DNA of 64,000 nt, taken from NCBI GenBank assembly GCA_963976055.1, contig CAXBJB010000006.1:124001-188000 (forward strand), written 5' to 3'. The translations under genes were made by a program, and so were the position numbers. The notes beneath the pieces were generated by a model that worked only from the letters and a program-made list of their open reading frames with translations, did no database searches and was not told the origin of the DNA. Positions 42,913 to 52,725 of the stretch are shown piece after piece. Position 1 is the stretch's first letter. Every line of letters starts with the position of its first letter. Source of the DNA: UBA1479 sp963976055. Lineage in GTDB: Bacteria > Pseudomonadota > Alphaproteobacteria > Rhodospirillales > Casp-alpha2.

Positions 42913-43542
42913 CTAGAAATCGACCGTCGCCAGCGCGCGGCTCACCTTCGCCTGAGCCCAGGTGACGGGGGACGCCGGCGGCTGATCCGCCGATGGAACG
43001 CTCGTCCCCTGGCCGACCGAATTCAGTTCCACCGTGCCTGCCCGCGTGATCACCGTAACGGCGGTGCCGTCCAAAAGTGCCACCTCGAACGTCGTGTCCA
43101 ACGTGCCGCCCCAGACCGTGGTTCCGCGGATGCCGATGGTCGCCGTGCTGGTGGCGACCGTCATGGCGTCGGGGTTCCGTGCGGCGATCGATCCGGACGC
43201 CGCCTTGAACGCGCCCGAAAGGAGACGCAGGGCGATGTTTTCCTTGGACGGCGCATCCTCGAAATCCGACAGGGCGAACATCGCCCGTTCGCCCAAGGTG
43301 ATGATCGATCCGTCGCGAAGGGAAAATTCAAGTCGTGCACCGTCGCCGGTGGAAATCACATCACTGACGAGAACCTCGCTACCGACCTTCAGGGGCCGGG
43401 GCACCGCGCCCTGCAAGGCCACGGCGTCGTTCTTCAGGCGCAGGACCTTGCCTGCGACGTCACCCTCGGCCGCTTGGGCCGCAGGCCCCGTGATCGTCAG
43501 GAACAGGGCGGCAAGCAGCCCCATGACCAGTGTCCTGCGCAT
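42913..43542 (-). CDS. FecR-domain periplasmic protein
   Basis: A 209-residue secreted protein with a signal peptide at residues 1-24 (VMGLLAALFLTITGPAAQA) and a FecR-type beta domain (DVISTGDGARLEFSLRDGS, then ATSTATIGIRGTTVWGG). Unlike sigma-regulating FecR proteins, it has no cytoplasmic anti-sigma part and no membrane helix, so it is a stand-alone periplasmic or surface protein of unknown role. Divergent from cobC across 192 bases. Confidence 0.83.
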   Translation of the reverse strand: MRRTLVMGLLAALFLTITGPAAQAAEGDVAGKVLRLKNDAVALQGAVPRPLKVGSEVLVSDVISTGDGARLEFSLRDGSIITLGERAMFALSDFEDAPSKENIALRLLSGAFKAASGSIAARNPDAMTVATSTATIGIRGTTVWGGTLDTTFEVALLDGTAVTVITRAGTVELNSVGQGTSVPSADQPPASPVTWAQAKVSRALATVDF

Positions 43543-43734
43543 AAGCGATTCTCCTTCTCTCCCGGATCGGCGCCACCGCCGAGGCGATCTAAATCCACGT
43601 CCAATTGGGCGACAATGTGGCCTACCTTGGGGCTTTCGTCCATGGCTGGGTGGGTGTTAGTGATCCTGCGTGACGGCCCGGTATGGGGCTGCGGCGAAAT
43701 GAGGGTAGACTGCCCCGGCAGTTAGGGAGCATCC

Positions 43735-44778
43735 GTGCCACGGCAAGACGACGAATTCGGGGTTGAAGGTCACGGTGGCGATCTCGCCGCCGCCCGGGCG
43801 CGTTTCGGCACGCCGCCGGACGGCTGGATCGATCTGTCCACGGGCATCAACCCGACGCCTTATCCAATGCCCGATCTGTCGCCCGATGCCTGGACGCGGC
43901 TGCCGCAATCATCTGGTCTGGATGCCTTGAAGGCGGCGGCGGCGGATGCCTATGGCACCGCCGGGCCCGACTTGATCGCCTGCGCCCCGGGGACCCAGGC
44001 GCTGATCCAGGCGCTGCCCCGGGTGCTGGGGGCCCGCCGGGTGGCGGTCCTTGGGCCCACCTACGCCGAACATGCGGCAGCCTGGCGGGCATCGGGGGCG
44101 GAAGTGGCAGAGGTGGCAGACTTGCCGCCGCCGGATCGGTCCCTGGTGCTGGTCAATCCCAACAACCCGGACGGCCGGGCGGTCGATCCGGGGCGGCTGA
44201 CGGCCTGGGCCCGTGATGCGGCCGAGGCGGACCACTGGCTGATCGTCGACGAGGCTTTTGCCGATGTCCGCCCGGACATCAGCCTTGTCCCGGTCCTGCC
44301 CTTGGCGAACGTCATCGTCCTGCGGTCCTTCGGAAAATTCCACGGGCTTGCAGGCCTGCGCCTGGGCTTCGCCCTTGCCGCGCCGCGCATGGTGCGCCGC
44401 CTGGAGGCGGATATGGGGCCCTGGGCGGTATCCGGCCCGGCCCAGGATATCGGCGCTCGGGCGTTGGCCGATCAGGCCTGGGCGGCGGCGGAGCGCGCCC
44501 GTCTGGCGGTCCACATGGCCCGCCTGAGGGACCTTCTGACCGGCGCCGGTCTGGGCATCGTCGGCGGTACCGACCTGTTCGTACTGGCGGACCATGCCGA
44601 GGCCCTGACCCTCTACGAGCATCTGGTGGGGGCGGGCATTCTGGTCCGGCGGTTCCGGGCAAATTCAAAGTGGCTGCGCTTCGGCCTGCCGGGGCCGGAA
44701 GACCAGTGGCACCGCCTGGACAAGGCGCTGTCTGCCTTTGCCGGAACCACCCCGATCCCGGACCGTCGTCATGGCTGA
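43735..44778 (+). CDS. cobC: Threonine-phosphate decarboxylase (cobalamin side-chain synthesis)
   Basis: A 347-residue class I/II PLP enzyme from GTG 43735 with AGGGA upstream. It opens with EGHGGDL and IDLSTGINPTPYP, diagnostic of CobC/CobD; the PLP lysine is in SFGKFHGLAGLRLG. It makes (R)-1-aminopropan-2-ol phosphate for attachment to cobyric acid. The usual neighbour, the cbiB-type synthase, is missing; instead the next gene overlaps its stop by eight bases. Confidence 0.9.
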   Translation: MPRQDDEFGVEGHGGDLAAARARFGTPPDGWIDLSTGINPTPYPMPDLSPDAWTRLPQSSGLDALKAAAADAYGTAGPDLIACAPGTQALIQALPRVLGARRVAVLGPTYAEHAAAWRASGAEVAEVADLPPPDRSLVLVNPNNPDGRAVDPGRLTAWARDAAEADHWLIVDEAFADVRPDISLVPVLPLANVIVLRSFGKFHGLAGLRLGFALAAPRMVRRLEADMGPWAVSGPAQDIGARALADQAWAAAERARLAVHMARLRDLLTGAGLGIVGGTDLFVLADHAEALTLYEHLVGAGILVRRFRANSKWLRFGLPGPEDQWHRLDKALSAFAGTTPIPDRRHG

Positions 44779-46540
44779 GGCGATGGACGCCCTGGCGCGG
44801 GCGATCACCTGCCATCAGGCCGGCGATCTGAATGTCGCCGAAAAGGCCTACCTTGCGATCCTCGCCGATCATCCAGACCATGCCGATGCCCTGCACCTTC
44901 TGGGGCTGGTGTTCTACCAGAAGGGCGATGCGGCAACGGCCATGGCGCATATCCGCCGCGCCATCGGCATCGATCCCCGCGCGGCCATGTATCACGCCAA
45001 TCTGGGCCGGGTTCTGATGGCTCAGGGACGGGCGGCGGAGGCCGCCGAGGCTTACCGCGAAGCCGTGGCGCTGGCCCCCAACGACGCCGCCGTGCATTCG
45101 GACATGGCGGCGGCCCTGGTGACCGCGGGCGATTTCGATGCCGCGCGGTCGCGCGCACGGCTGGCCCTGGAACTCGCCCCCGATCTGGCGCCGGCGCATC
45201 TCAATCTGGGGCTGGCTTTGCAGGGCGGCGGGGCGTCGGCGGCGGTCGGTGCCGAAGCCTGCTTCCGGCGCGCGGCGGCATGCGACCCCAATCTGGCCGA
45301 CGCCCATCAGGCCCTGGGACAGCTGCATCAGGGACGTGGTGAGGACGACGCGGCCATGGAATGCTACCGTCAGGCGATCCGGGCAAACCCCGGCATGGCC
45401 GAGGCCCATTGCAATCTGGGTAATATCCTGCGCGAACGCCTCGACCTGAGCGCCGCCATGGCGCAGTACGACGCCGGCTTGGCGGCCGCCCCCGACACCG
45501 CCGCCCTGCATGCCAACAAGGGCGTGGCGCTGCACGAACTGGGGTGCTTCGACGACGCCCTGGCGTCCTACGAGCGTGCCTTGGCACTTGATTCGGACGA
45601 TGCGGAATGCCGGCGTAACCGCGCCATGACCTTACTGTTGCTGGGCCGGTTCGCGGAAGGCTGGCCCGCCTATGAGGCCCGCTGGCGCACGGCCCGCTTC
45701 AAGGGCCAGGACCGGGGCGGAAAGGCGCCGCGCTGGACCGCCGCCGGTGCCAAGCCCGGGGCGAGGGTTCTGGTGCGGGCGGAACAAGGGCTGGGGGATA
45801 CTCTGCAATTCGCCCGCTACGCGGCCCTGCTGGCGGCGGCCGGCCAACATGTGACTCTGGAATGCCCGGCCGCTCTGGTGCGGCTGATGGCGTCCCTGGA
45901 CGGGGTTCTTCAGGTGGTGGAGCAGGGGGCCGGCACGCCGCCGCCCAGCCATGATTTTCAGATTCCCCTGATGTCGCTTCCCGGCGTCTTCGAGACGGAC
46001 CTCACGACGGTTCCCGCCGACGTGCCCTATCTGCAGGCGTCCGCGCAGGATTGTGCCGCCTGGCGCCGCCGTCTGGAAAAACAGGCGGGTCCGCGCATCG
46101 GCATCGTTTGGAAAGGCAGTCCGGATCATCCCCGCGATCGGGTGCGAAGTCCCGGTCTGGGGCCGCTGCTGCCCTTGTTCGACCTGCCGGGGGCGACATT
46201 CATCTCGCTGCAAAAGGACGGCGCCACCGACCTGGCCGCCCATGGCGCCGCTGCCGTGGTCGACATGACGGGCGATTTGGGCGACTTCGCCGCGACCGCG
46301 GCGCTGGTCGAATGCCTTGACCTTGTCGTGACTTGCGATACGGCCGTCGGCCATCTCGCGGGGGCGTTGGGGCGGCCCGTGGCGATGTTGCTGCCCCATG
46401 TTCCCGAATGGCGTTGGCTGCTGGGCCGAGACGACACGCCCTGGTATCCGACGATGCGCCTGTTCCGCCAGCCGGCCACCGGCGACTGGGCCGGCGCGGT
46501 CGATGCCCTGGCCACCTATATTCGACGCCACTGGTTGTGA
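44771..46540 (+). CDS. TPR protein with C-terminal glycosyltransferase-like (GT9/GT41-type) domain
   Basis: A 589-residue cytoplasmic protein. Residues ~10-300 hold eight to nine TPR units (e.g. AAMYHANLGRVLMAQGRAAE and AEAHCNLGNILRERLD), and ~320-589 form a GT-B half with EQGLGDTLQFARYA, PRIGIVWKGSP and VTCDTAVGHLAGALG. Such fusions are common in Rhodospirillales and are often linked to flagellin or surface protein glycosylation. ATG 44771 lies within the last codons of cobC, an overlap of eight bases, although no shared pathway is known. Confidence 0.85.
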   Translation: MAEAMDALARAITCHQAGDLNVAEKAYLAILADHPDHADALHLLGLVFYQKGDAATAMAHIRRAIGIDPRAAMYHANLGRVLMAQGRAAEAAEAYREAVALAPNDAAVHSDMAAALVTAGDFDAARSRARLALELAPDLAPAHLNLGLALQGGGASAAVGAEACFRRAAACDPNLADAHQALGQLHQGRGEDDAAMECYRQAIRANPGMAEAHCNLGNILRERLDLSAAMAQYDAGLAAAPDTAALHANKGVALHELGCFDDALASYERALALDSDDAECRRNRAMTLLLLGRFAEGWPAYEARWRTARFKGQDRGGKAPRWTAAGAKPGARVLVRAEQGLGDTLQFARYAALLAAAGQHVTLECPAALVRLMASLDGVLQVVEQGAGTPPPSHDFQIPLMSLPGVFETDLTTVPADVPYLQASAQDCAAWRRRLEKQAGPRIGIVWKGSPDHPRDRVRSPGLGPLLPLFDLPGATFISLQKDGATDLAAHGAAAVVDMTGDLGDFAATAALVECLDLVVTCDTAVGHLAGALGRPVAMLLPHVPEWRWLLGRDDTPWYPTMRLFRQPATGDWAGAVDALATYIRRHWL

Positions 46541-46688
46541 ATTCGTGACAATAAATCCGTGAAACAAATCGTCTGACATGTAAAAGTTAGACCGAAGGAC
46601 TTGGCGCGCGAAGAAGATCGTGGCACCCTTTTTCCCGGTTCTTTTCAGGCCGCCGACAAGAGCGGTTGTGATGCATGGGGAGGTGCAT

Positions 46689-48122
46689 ATGTCCGATGTC
46701 CAAAGCGGGGCGGAGGCTGATACCACGCCGTCCGAAGCCCAGCAGATCGACTACAACGCATTCGCCAACGAAATCCTGAAACGAGTCGAGGATTTGAGCC
46801 TGGAACTGGCCGACGTGGCCGGAGACGTGGAATCCATCGCCAGCCATTTCCAACAGCAGACGGGCATGGTCGATCAGATGCGGCAGAAGGCGCAGGAGCT
46901 GATCGATGCCTTCAACCGCATCGACGCCGCCGGCGGCGATACCTCGCGGGCGGCCCAGGAAGCCGGGGCGGTGATGAATGATTCCCGCGAACAGGTCACC
47001 AGCGCCGTGTCGCGCATCGCGGCCCTGGTCGATTCCGTAACCAACATCGAACACTCCCTGGGCGTTCTGGAAAATTCCCTCACCGGGGTCACCAAGATCA
47101 CCCAGGACATCGAGGCCGTATCCAAGCAAACCAACCTTCTGGCCCTCAACGCCACGATCGAGGCGGCCCGCGCCGGTGAGGCGGGCAAGGGCTTCGCGGT
47201 CGTCGCGGGCGAGGTCAAGGCGCTGGCCAATCAGACCGGTAAGGCCACCGGCGCCATCGACGAGGCGGTCGCCGATCTGGTGTCCAACGTGTCCGGGCTG
47301 ATGAACACCAGCCAGCAGACCATCGGCATGGCCGAGGAAGTGAACGCCGGCGTCGGTCAGATCAACAGCGCCGTCGACGGCATCGGCCAGTCCATCGGCA
47401 CCATGGAAAACCAGATTGCGGAAATCGCCGGCGCATCGTCGTCGTCGCGCGAGCAATGCAACGGTTTCATCAACGAGATGGAACGTCTGGTCTCCAGCTT
47501 CAAGGAAACCGGCGAGAAACTGCAAACGGCGGAACAGCGCGTCGGCTCCCTGCTGGAGCGCGGCGAGGGGATGATCGGTCAGATCAACCTGGCCGGGCTT
47601 GAAACCTCGGACAGCCGATTCATCCGTGAAATCCAGTCCCGGGCCAACGAGATCGCCCGCCGCTTCGAAGCCGCCCTGGACGCCGGCGAGATTACCGAAG
47701 ACGCCCTGTTTTCCGAAAACTACGAACCGATCCCCGGCACCAACCCGGAACAATGCATGACACCCTTCGTCAACTTGACGGACCGCCTGCTGCCGGACAT
47801 TCAGGAACCCATGCTGACCTTCGACGACAAGGTCGTGTTCTGCGCCGCCGTCGACCGCAACGGGTTCCTGCCGACCCATAACATCAAGTTTTCCAAGCCC
47901 CAGGGGGACGATCCCGTGTGGAACAACGGCAACTGCCGCAACCGGCGCCTGTTCAACGACCGCACGGGTCTGCGTGCGGGCCAGAACACGCAGTCCTTCT
48001 TCCTGCAGACCTACCGCCGTGACATGGGCGGGGGGAACTTCGTTCTGATGAAGGACCTGTCGGCGCCGATCACCGTGCGCGGGCGCCATTGGGGCGGGTT
48101 GCGCCTGGGTTACAAGATCTGA
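46689..48122 (+). CDS. Soluble methyl-accepting chemotaxis protein
   Basis: A 477-residue chemoreceptor without any membrane segment, read from ATG 46689 behind GGGAGG. The signalling hairpin is QTNLLALNATIEAARAGEAG near residues 147-166. The last ~130 residues form a separate domain (PEQCMTPFVNLTDRLLP, CAAVDRNGFLPTHN, NRRLFNDRTGLRA, GRHWGGLRLGYK), a sensor-like unit seen at the C-terminus of many alphaproteobacterial cytoplasmic receptors; its NGFLPTHN and RHWGGLR stretches are typical. It probably senses an intracellular cue. Alone in its transcript. Confidence 0.9.
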   Translation: MSDVQSGAEADTTPSEAQQIDYNAFANEILKRVEDLSLELADVAGDVESIASHFQQQTGMVDQMRQKAQELIDAFNRIDAAGGDTSRAAQEAGAVMNDSREQVTSAVSRIAALVDSVTNIEHSLGVLENSLTGVTKITQDIEAVSKQTNLLALNATIEAARAGEAGKGFAVVAGEVKALANQTGKATGAIDEAVADLVSNVSGLMNTSQQTIGMAEEVNAGVGQINSAVDGIGQSIGTMENQIAEIAGASSSSREQCNGFINEMERLVSSFKETGEKLQTAEQRVGSLLERGEGMIGQINLAGLETSDSRFIREIQSRANEIARRFEAALDAGEITEDALFSENYEPIPGTNPEQCMTPFVNLTDRLLPDIQEPMLTFDDKVVFCAAVDRNGFLPTHNIKFSKPQGDDPVWNNGNCRNRRLFNDRTGLRAGQNTQSFFLQTYRRDMGGGNFVLMKDLSAPITVRGRHWGGLRLGYKI

Positions 48123-48254
48123 GGCGGTTGCCCGCTGCCGGGCCTTCATAGATTGCGCCCGGGGCGCCTCATCTGTTAAGTCCAGCCCTGGAATTCATCC
48201 TTCCGGGCCGCCTTCCGGCGGTTCGGCGGCTTCGCCGATCGGAGAGACGTGAGA

Positions 48255-49217
48255 ATGACAAGGCTATTGGTGCGCCTGGCGGCCATTCTGTTGCTGACGG
48301 TTGCCGTGATCTGGCCGGCGGGGCCTGTCCAGGCCCAGGCGGCTCAGGATTTCGAAGCCGGGGTCGCCGCGGCCAAGGCCGGCAGCCTGCCGCAGGCGAT
48401 CGACCTGTTCACCAAGGCGATTGACGCGGGCACGTTGAACGATGGCGATCTGGCGCGGGTTCACAACAACCGGGGGGCGACCTATCGGCGCCTGGGTAAC
48501 ATCGATGCCGCGATCCGCGATTTCTCCCGCGCCATCAAGCTGCGCCCCAAGTATTTCCGCGCCTATGTGAACCGAGGGGCGGCCTACGGCGACGCGGGAA
48601 AGTTCAATGATGCGGAAGAAGACTATGCCGAGGCGGCCAAGCTTCGCCCCCAGGATATGTCGACGTTCATGGAACGCGCCAAGACCCGGGCCCAGAGCGG
48701 CCGCCTGGACACCGCCATCCTGGACCTCAACGAAGTGCTGCGTGTGCAGCCGCGCAACCGTGAGGCCCTTGTCCTGCGCGGCAAGTACTATCGGTCTCAG
48801 GGCGATTACAAGCGCGCACTCGGGGATTTTTCCTTGGCCATCGACCTGAAGGGCTCGGAACCGGATTATTTCACCGAACGGGGCCTGACTCAGGCCTATC
48901 TTGAGAATTATCCCGCCGCCTTGTCGGACATGAACATGGCCGTCAATCTGGGGGCCGGCGATCCGGAAAACTTCTATTACCGGGGGCTGGTTCATGGCGC
49001 GCTCGGCAACCACGTCAGCGCCATCGAGGATTACAGCCGCGCCATCGCGCTCAAACCGGGGTATCTGGCGGCGCTTTACGCCCGTGCGCTGGCCGCCCTC
49101 GGCGCAGGCAACGCCAAGATGGCGCGGGCGGACGCCCTGAAGGTTCTGGAACTGGACCCGGCCCACGGGGGCGCCGCACGGGTCATTAAGACCCTGGACG
49201 AACCGCCGGTTCGCTGA
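48255..49217 (+). CDS. Periplasmic TPR protein
   Basis: A 320-residue protein from ATG 48255 (GGAGAG eight bases upstream; a GTG at 48249 is too close to that site). Signal peptide at 1-28 ending in VQAQA, then seven to eight TPR repeats such as ARVHNNRGATYRRLGNIDAA and FRAYVNRGAAYGDAGKFNDA. Binds other proteins in the periplasm; the partner is unknown. No enzymatic domain. Confidence 0.87.
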   Translation: MTRLLVRLAAILLLTVAVIWPAGPVQAQAAQDFEAGVAAAKAGSLPQAIDLFTKAIDAGTLNDGDLARVHNNRGATYRRLGNIDAAIRDFSRAIKLRPKYFRAYVNRGAAYGDAGKFNDAEEDYAEAAKLRPQDMSTFMERAKTRAQSGRLDTAILDLNEVLRVQPRNREALVLRGKYYRSQGDYKRALGDFSLAIDLKGSEPDYFTERGLTQAYLENYPAALSDMNMAVNLGAGDPENFYYRGLVHGALGNHVSAIEDYSRAIALKPGYLAALYARALAALGAGNAKMARADALKVLELDPAHGGAARVIKTLDEPPVR

Positions 49218-49236
49218 CCCGCCGGTTGGGGGCGGG

Positions 49237-50424
49237 TCAGGGCGTCAACCTGTCCAACTCCGACAACAGCCTGCCGATCTGGTTGCGCCAGGACCAATCC
49301 TGCATGAAGGCGTTGGCCGCCTGTCCCCGGCGACGGGCACCGTCGCGGTCCTGATAGATATCTTCCAGGTTCTCGACGATTTCCTCGACATCGGACTCGC
49401 GCCAATGGTCGGCCCCCTGCGGGCCGAAGGTGACGGGCGTCTGCCGGGTCAGGGGATAACAATGGCCGCCCCCGTCCGGGCCGATCAGGTCCAGGTGGCC
49501 GCTGTTGGCCGACAGCACACAGGGCAGGCCGGATGCCAGGGCTTCCATGGCGACCAGGTTGGTGCCGCCCTCACAGCGGTTGGGGAACACCGCCGCGTCG
49601 CATTCGCGGAGCAGTGCCGGCATGTCGGCATTGAAGGTCGGGCTGAGGTCCGTATGGGCCCCTTCCGGCACACCCTGGGCGCGGACCCAGTCGTCGATGC
49701 AGTTCGGGAACGGTTGGTCCATGGCGGGCGGGCCGTCGACATGGGGACTTGCCGCCATGTCGGCCATGATTTCCGGCCAGGGATTCAGCCAGACAGTGAC
49801 CAGAAGGGCGTCGGGATGGCGCGCCTGAAACCGTTTGAACGCGGCGACCACCAGGTCCTGGCCCTTGCGCAGTTCCAACTTACCGCCGGAAAACACCACG
49901 AAGCGGTCGCCGAACCGGCCCGTGCGCGGGCCGGGGGCGAAAGCGCCGGGGTCGATGCCCTGGAACACGCAGCCGACGCGGGAAAACCCCAGGTCGCGTA
50001 GAATGTCCGCGTTCCAGGTCGATCCCGCCATCATGATCTGGAAATGGGCGTTGCGGGCGGCCACGTCGTCGCCGAACACCATGTTCTCGAAAAACGTGAA
50101 GCCGACATTGGGTTCGCCCCGGAAGCGGCCGGCGGCCGGCGGTTCTTCCAGGTTGTTGCCAAGGGAGTGCAGAACATGCACGCCCCCGAGGGTCACGTTT
50201 CCCTGGGTGGCGCCGATCTGTTGTTCGATCTGACGTTGTTCCACCATCAGGGGCTGGAAAAGGGTGCGGTCGGTTGCATCGATCAATTCCGGCTGCATGG
50301 CGAATAGGGTGATCGGTTTGGGTGCCCCCCGGCGCAGGACTTCGCGCAGCAGGTTGGCTCCGAACACGCCCCAGCCGTGAACGGCGGAAGGCGGCCAGGT
50401 CAGGGCGATGGCGTTGATGGCCAT
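49237..50424 (-). CDS. Group 1 glycosyltransferase (GT4-like)
   Basis: A 395-residue GT-B enzyme. N-terminal Rossmann half with GWGVFGANLLREVLRRG; C-terminal half with VFSGGKLELRKGQDLVVAAF and the E-x7-E-like donor site near FPNRCEGGTNLVAMEALASGLP. Such enzymes transfer sugars in polysaccharide or glycoprotein synthesis. The gene lies next to an SDR gene upstream by one base on the same strand, so the two may be co-transcribed with purF. Confidence 0.87.
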   Translation of the reverse strand: MAINAIALTWPPSAVHGWGVFGANLLREVLRRGAPKPITLFAMQPELIDATDRTLFQPLMVEQRQIEQQIGATQGNVTLGGVHVLHSLGNNLEEPPAAGRFRGEPNVGFTFFENMVFGDDVAARNAHFQIMMAGSTWNADILRDLGFSRVGCVFQGIDPGAFAPGPRTGRFGDRFVVFSGGKLELRKGQDLVVAAFKRFQARHPDALLVTVWLNPWPEIMADMAASPHVDGPPAMDQPFPNCIDDWVRAQGVPEGAHTDLSPTFNADMPALLRECDAAVFPNRCEGGTNLVAMEALASGLPCVLSANSGHLDLIGPDGGGHCYPLTRQTPVTFGPQGADHWRESDVEEIVENLEDIYQDRDGARRRGQAANAFMQDWSWRNQIGRLLSELDRLTP

Positions 50425-50425
50425 G

Positions 50426-51157
50426 TCAGCTTTCCGCGGGGGGGTCCTTGGCGGTCACGATTTCGCCGTGCAGGGTGCAGGCGGGCTCGCACAGGCGCAC
50501 GAAGTCCTCGGTGATCGACGCGGGCGTCTTGACCGTTTCCGGGTCTTCCCCGGGGAAGGCGCGGGCCCGCATGTTGGTCCGCGTCGCGCCGGGATTGAGG
50601 ATGTTGACCTTGACGTTGGTCTTCACCGTTTCCTCGGCGTAGATCCTTGTCGCCATTTCCAGCGCCGCCTTCGACACGGCATAGGCCGACCAATAGGCGC
50701 GCGGCTCATGCCCGACCGTCGAGGTGACCATGACCACCCGCCCGGCGTCGGACGTGCGCAGCAGCGGGTCGAAGGATCGGATCAGGCGCCAGTTGGCGGT
50801 CGTGTTGATGGCCATGACCTTGTCCCAGACCTTGGGGTCCGTATGGGCCAGCGGGCTCAGGTTGCCCAGCATGCCTGCGTTGCCGACCAGGATGTCGAGC
50901 CTACCGTGGCGTTCGAAGATGGCGGCGCCCAGGCGGTCGATGGCGTCGAAATCGGTCAGGTCCATGGGCACCAGGGTGGCGCCTCGGCCCGATGCGGCGC
51001 GGACCTCGTCGTCCACTTCCTCAAGTGCGCCGGTGGTCCGGCCGATCAGGATCAACTCGGCGCCCTCGGCGGCGAAGCGCCCCGCCACGGCGCGGCCGAT
51101 GCCCCGGGTCGCCCCGGTGATCACTGCGATCCGGTTTTCGAGACGGCCGCCCGGCAA
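50426..51157 (-). CDS. Short-chain dehydrogenase/reductase
   Basis: A 243-residue classical SDR. The NAD(P) site TGATRGIG is near residues 13-20, NAG in VGNAGML near 88-91, and the catalytic Ser (TSTVGHE) and Tyr-x3-Lys (YAVSK) follow. No ATG fits; TTG 51157, with AGAGGG upstream and five bases after the purF stop, is the best start. Located between purF and a glycosyltransferase in an apparent run; the substrate is unknown. Confidence 0.86.
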   Translation of the reverse strand: MPGGRLENRIAVITGATRGIGRAVAGRFAAEGAELILIGRTTGALEEVDDEVRAASGRGATLVPMDLTDFDAIDRLGAAIFERHGRLDILVGNAGMLGNLSPLAHTDPKVWDKVMAINTTANWRLIRSFDPLLRTSDAGRVVMVTSTVGHEPRAYWSAYAVSKAALEMATRIYAEETVKTNVKVNILNPGATRTNMRARAFPGEDPETVKTPASITEDFVRLCEPACTLHGEIVTAKDPPAES

Positions 51158-51162
51158 AGGCC

Positions 51163-52665
51163 CTAACCCTCTTCCAGAAGGGACAACTGGCGCGGTCCCC
51201 GGTCCGCTTCGCGGTCGGTCAGGGGAATGGGATAGTCGCCGGTGAAGCAGGCGTCGCAATAGCGCGGGATTTCCATGTCGCGGCCGGTCTCGCCGACGGC
51301 GCGGTAAAGCCCATCCCAGGAAATGAAGGCCAGGCTGTCGACGCCGATGATGTCGGCCATGCCCTGAATGTCATGCTGGGCGGCGAGCAACTGCGAGCGT
51401 TCCGGGGTATCGATCCCGTAGAAGCAGGAATGGGTCGTCGGCGGGCTGGAAATCCGCATGTGGACCTCTGTCGCCCCGGCGTCGCGCACCATCTCGACGA
51501 TCTTTACCGAGGTCGTGCCGCGGACGATGGAATCGTCGACCAGGACGACGCGCTTGCCCTTCAGTTCGGCCACGTTGCCGTTGTGCTTCAGGCGCACACC
51601 CAGGTGGCGGATGTTGTCCGTCGGCTCGATGAAGGTACGACCCACGTAGTGGTTGCGGATGATCCCCAGCTCGAACGGAATCCCCGTCTCGCGCGCGAAT
51701 CCGATGGCCGAGGGCACGCCGGAATCCGGCACCGGCACGACGACATCGGCCTCGACGGGGGATTCGTGGGCCAATTCGGCGCCGATGCGCTTGCGCACTT
51801 CGTAGACGTTCTGCCCTTCGATGATGGAATCGGGCCGCGCGAAATAGATATGTTCGAAGATGCAGAACCGCCGCGTGCGGCTGGTGCCGAAGGGGTGGTA
51901 GCTGTTCACGCCGTTGGCGTCGATGACGATGATTTCGCCCGGCTCCACGTCGCGGATGAAGTCAGCGCCGATGATGTCGAGCGCACAGGTTTCCGATGCC
52001 AGAATGTGTGAGTCACCCAACCGGCCCAGGACCAGCGGCCGCACGCCCATGGGGTCGCGCACGCCGATCAGTTTTTTCTGGGTCATGGCGACCAGGGAAT
52101 AAGCACCCTCGATCTGGCGCAAGGCGTCGATCAGCCGGTCGATGACATGGCCGGCGCCGCTCACGGCCATCAGATGGATGATGACTTCGGTGTCGCTGGT
52201 CGACTGGAAGATGTTGCCTCGTTCGACCAGGGCCTGACGCAGCTGGTAGGCGTTGGTCAGGTTGCCGTTATGGGCGACGGCCAGACCGCCGAATATGAAT
52301 TCGGCGAACAGCGGCTGGATGTTGCGGATGAACGTGCCGCCCGAGGTGGAATAGCGCACATGCCCCATGGCGACGCTGCCCTTGAGGCGGGCCATGGTGT
52401 CCATGTCGTTGAAGTTGTCGCCGACCAGGCCGAGGGCCCGGTGGCTGTGGAACTGTTCGCCGTCATAGGCGACGATCCCGGCCGATTCCTGGCCCCGGTG
52501 CTGGAGCGCGTGCAGGCCCAGCGCGGTGTGGGCGGCGGCGTCTTCGTGGCCGGAGATGCCGAATACGCCGCATTCCTCGCGCAGCTTGTCGTCATCCCAG
52601 GGGGCGGCTTTGCGATGGGCCGACGCCGTGAAGGGAGACGCGGGCAGGAGCAGGGGAGAATTCAT
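51163..52665 (-). CDS. purF: Amidophosphoribosyltransferase
   Basis: A 500-residue enzyme that makes phosphoribosylamine, the first step of purine synthesis. The N-terminal nucleophile is Cys32 in REECGVFGISGHED, so about 31 residues are removed or, as in some relatives, form a leader. The PRPP-binding loop is KRVVLVDDSIVRGTTS, and the C-terminal region has the iron-sulfur-type cysteines (YCDACFTGDYP). Part of the radA-cvpA-purF run on one strand. Confidence 0.95.
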   Translation of the reverse strand: MNSPLLLPASPFTASAHRKAAPWDDDKLREECGVFGISGHEDAAAHTALGLHALQHRGQESAGIVAYDGEQFHSHRALGLVGDNFNDMDTMARLKGSVAMGHVRYSTSGGTFIRNIQPLFAEFIFGGLAVAHNGNLTNAYQLRQALVERGNIFQSTSDTEVIIHLMAVSGAGHVIDRLIDALRQIEGAYSLVAMTQKKLIGVRDPMGVRPLVLGRLGDSHILASETCALDIIGADFIRDVEPGEIIVIDANGVNSYHPFGTSRTRRFCIFEHIYFARPDSIIEGQNVYEVRKRIGAELAHESPVEADVVVPVPDSGVPSAIGFARETGIPFELGIIRNHYVGRTFIEPTDNIRHLGVRLKHNGNVAELKGKRVVLVDDSIVRGTTSVKIVEMVRDAGATEVHMRISSPPTTHSCFYGIDTPERSQLLAAQHDIQGMADIIGVDSLAFISWDGLYRAVGETGRDMEIPRYCDACFTGDYPIPLTDREADRGPRQLSLLEEG

Positions 52666-52725
52666 GTCGGGTATGTACTCCGGATCGGATCGCTTTTCAT
52701 CGTTATTTTGCTCCGGCGCACTCGA

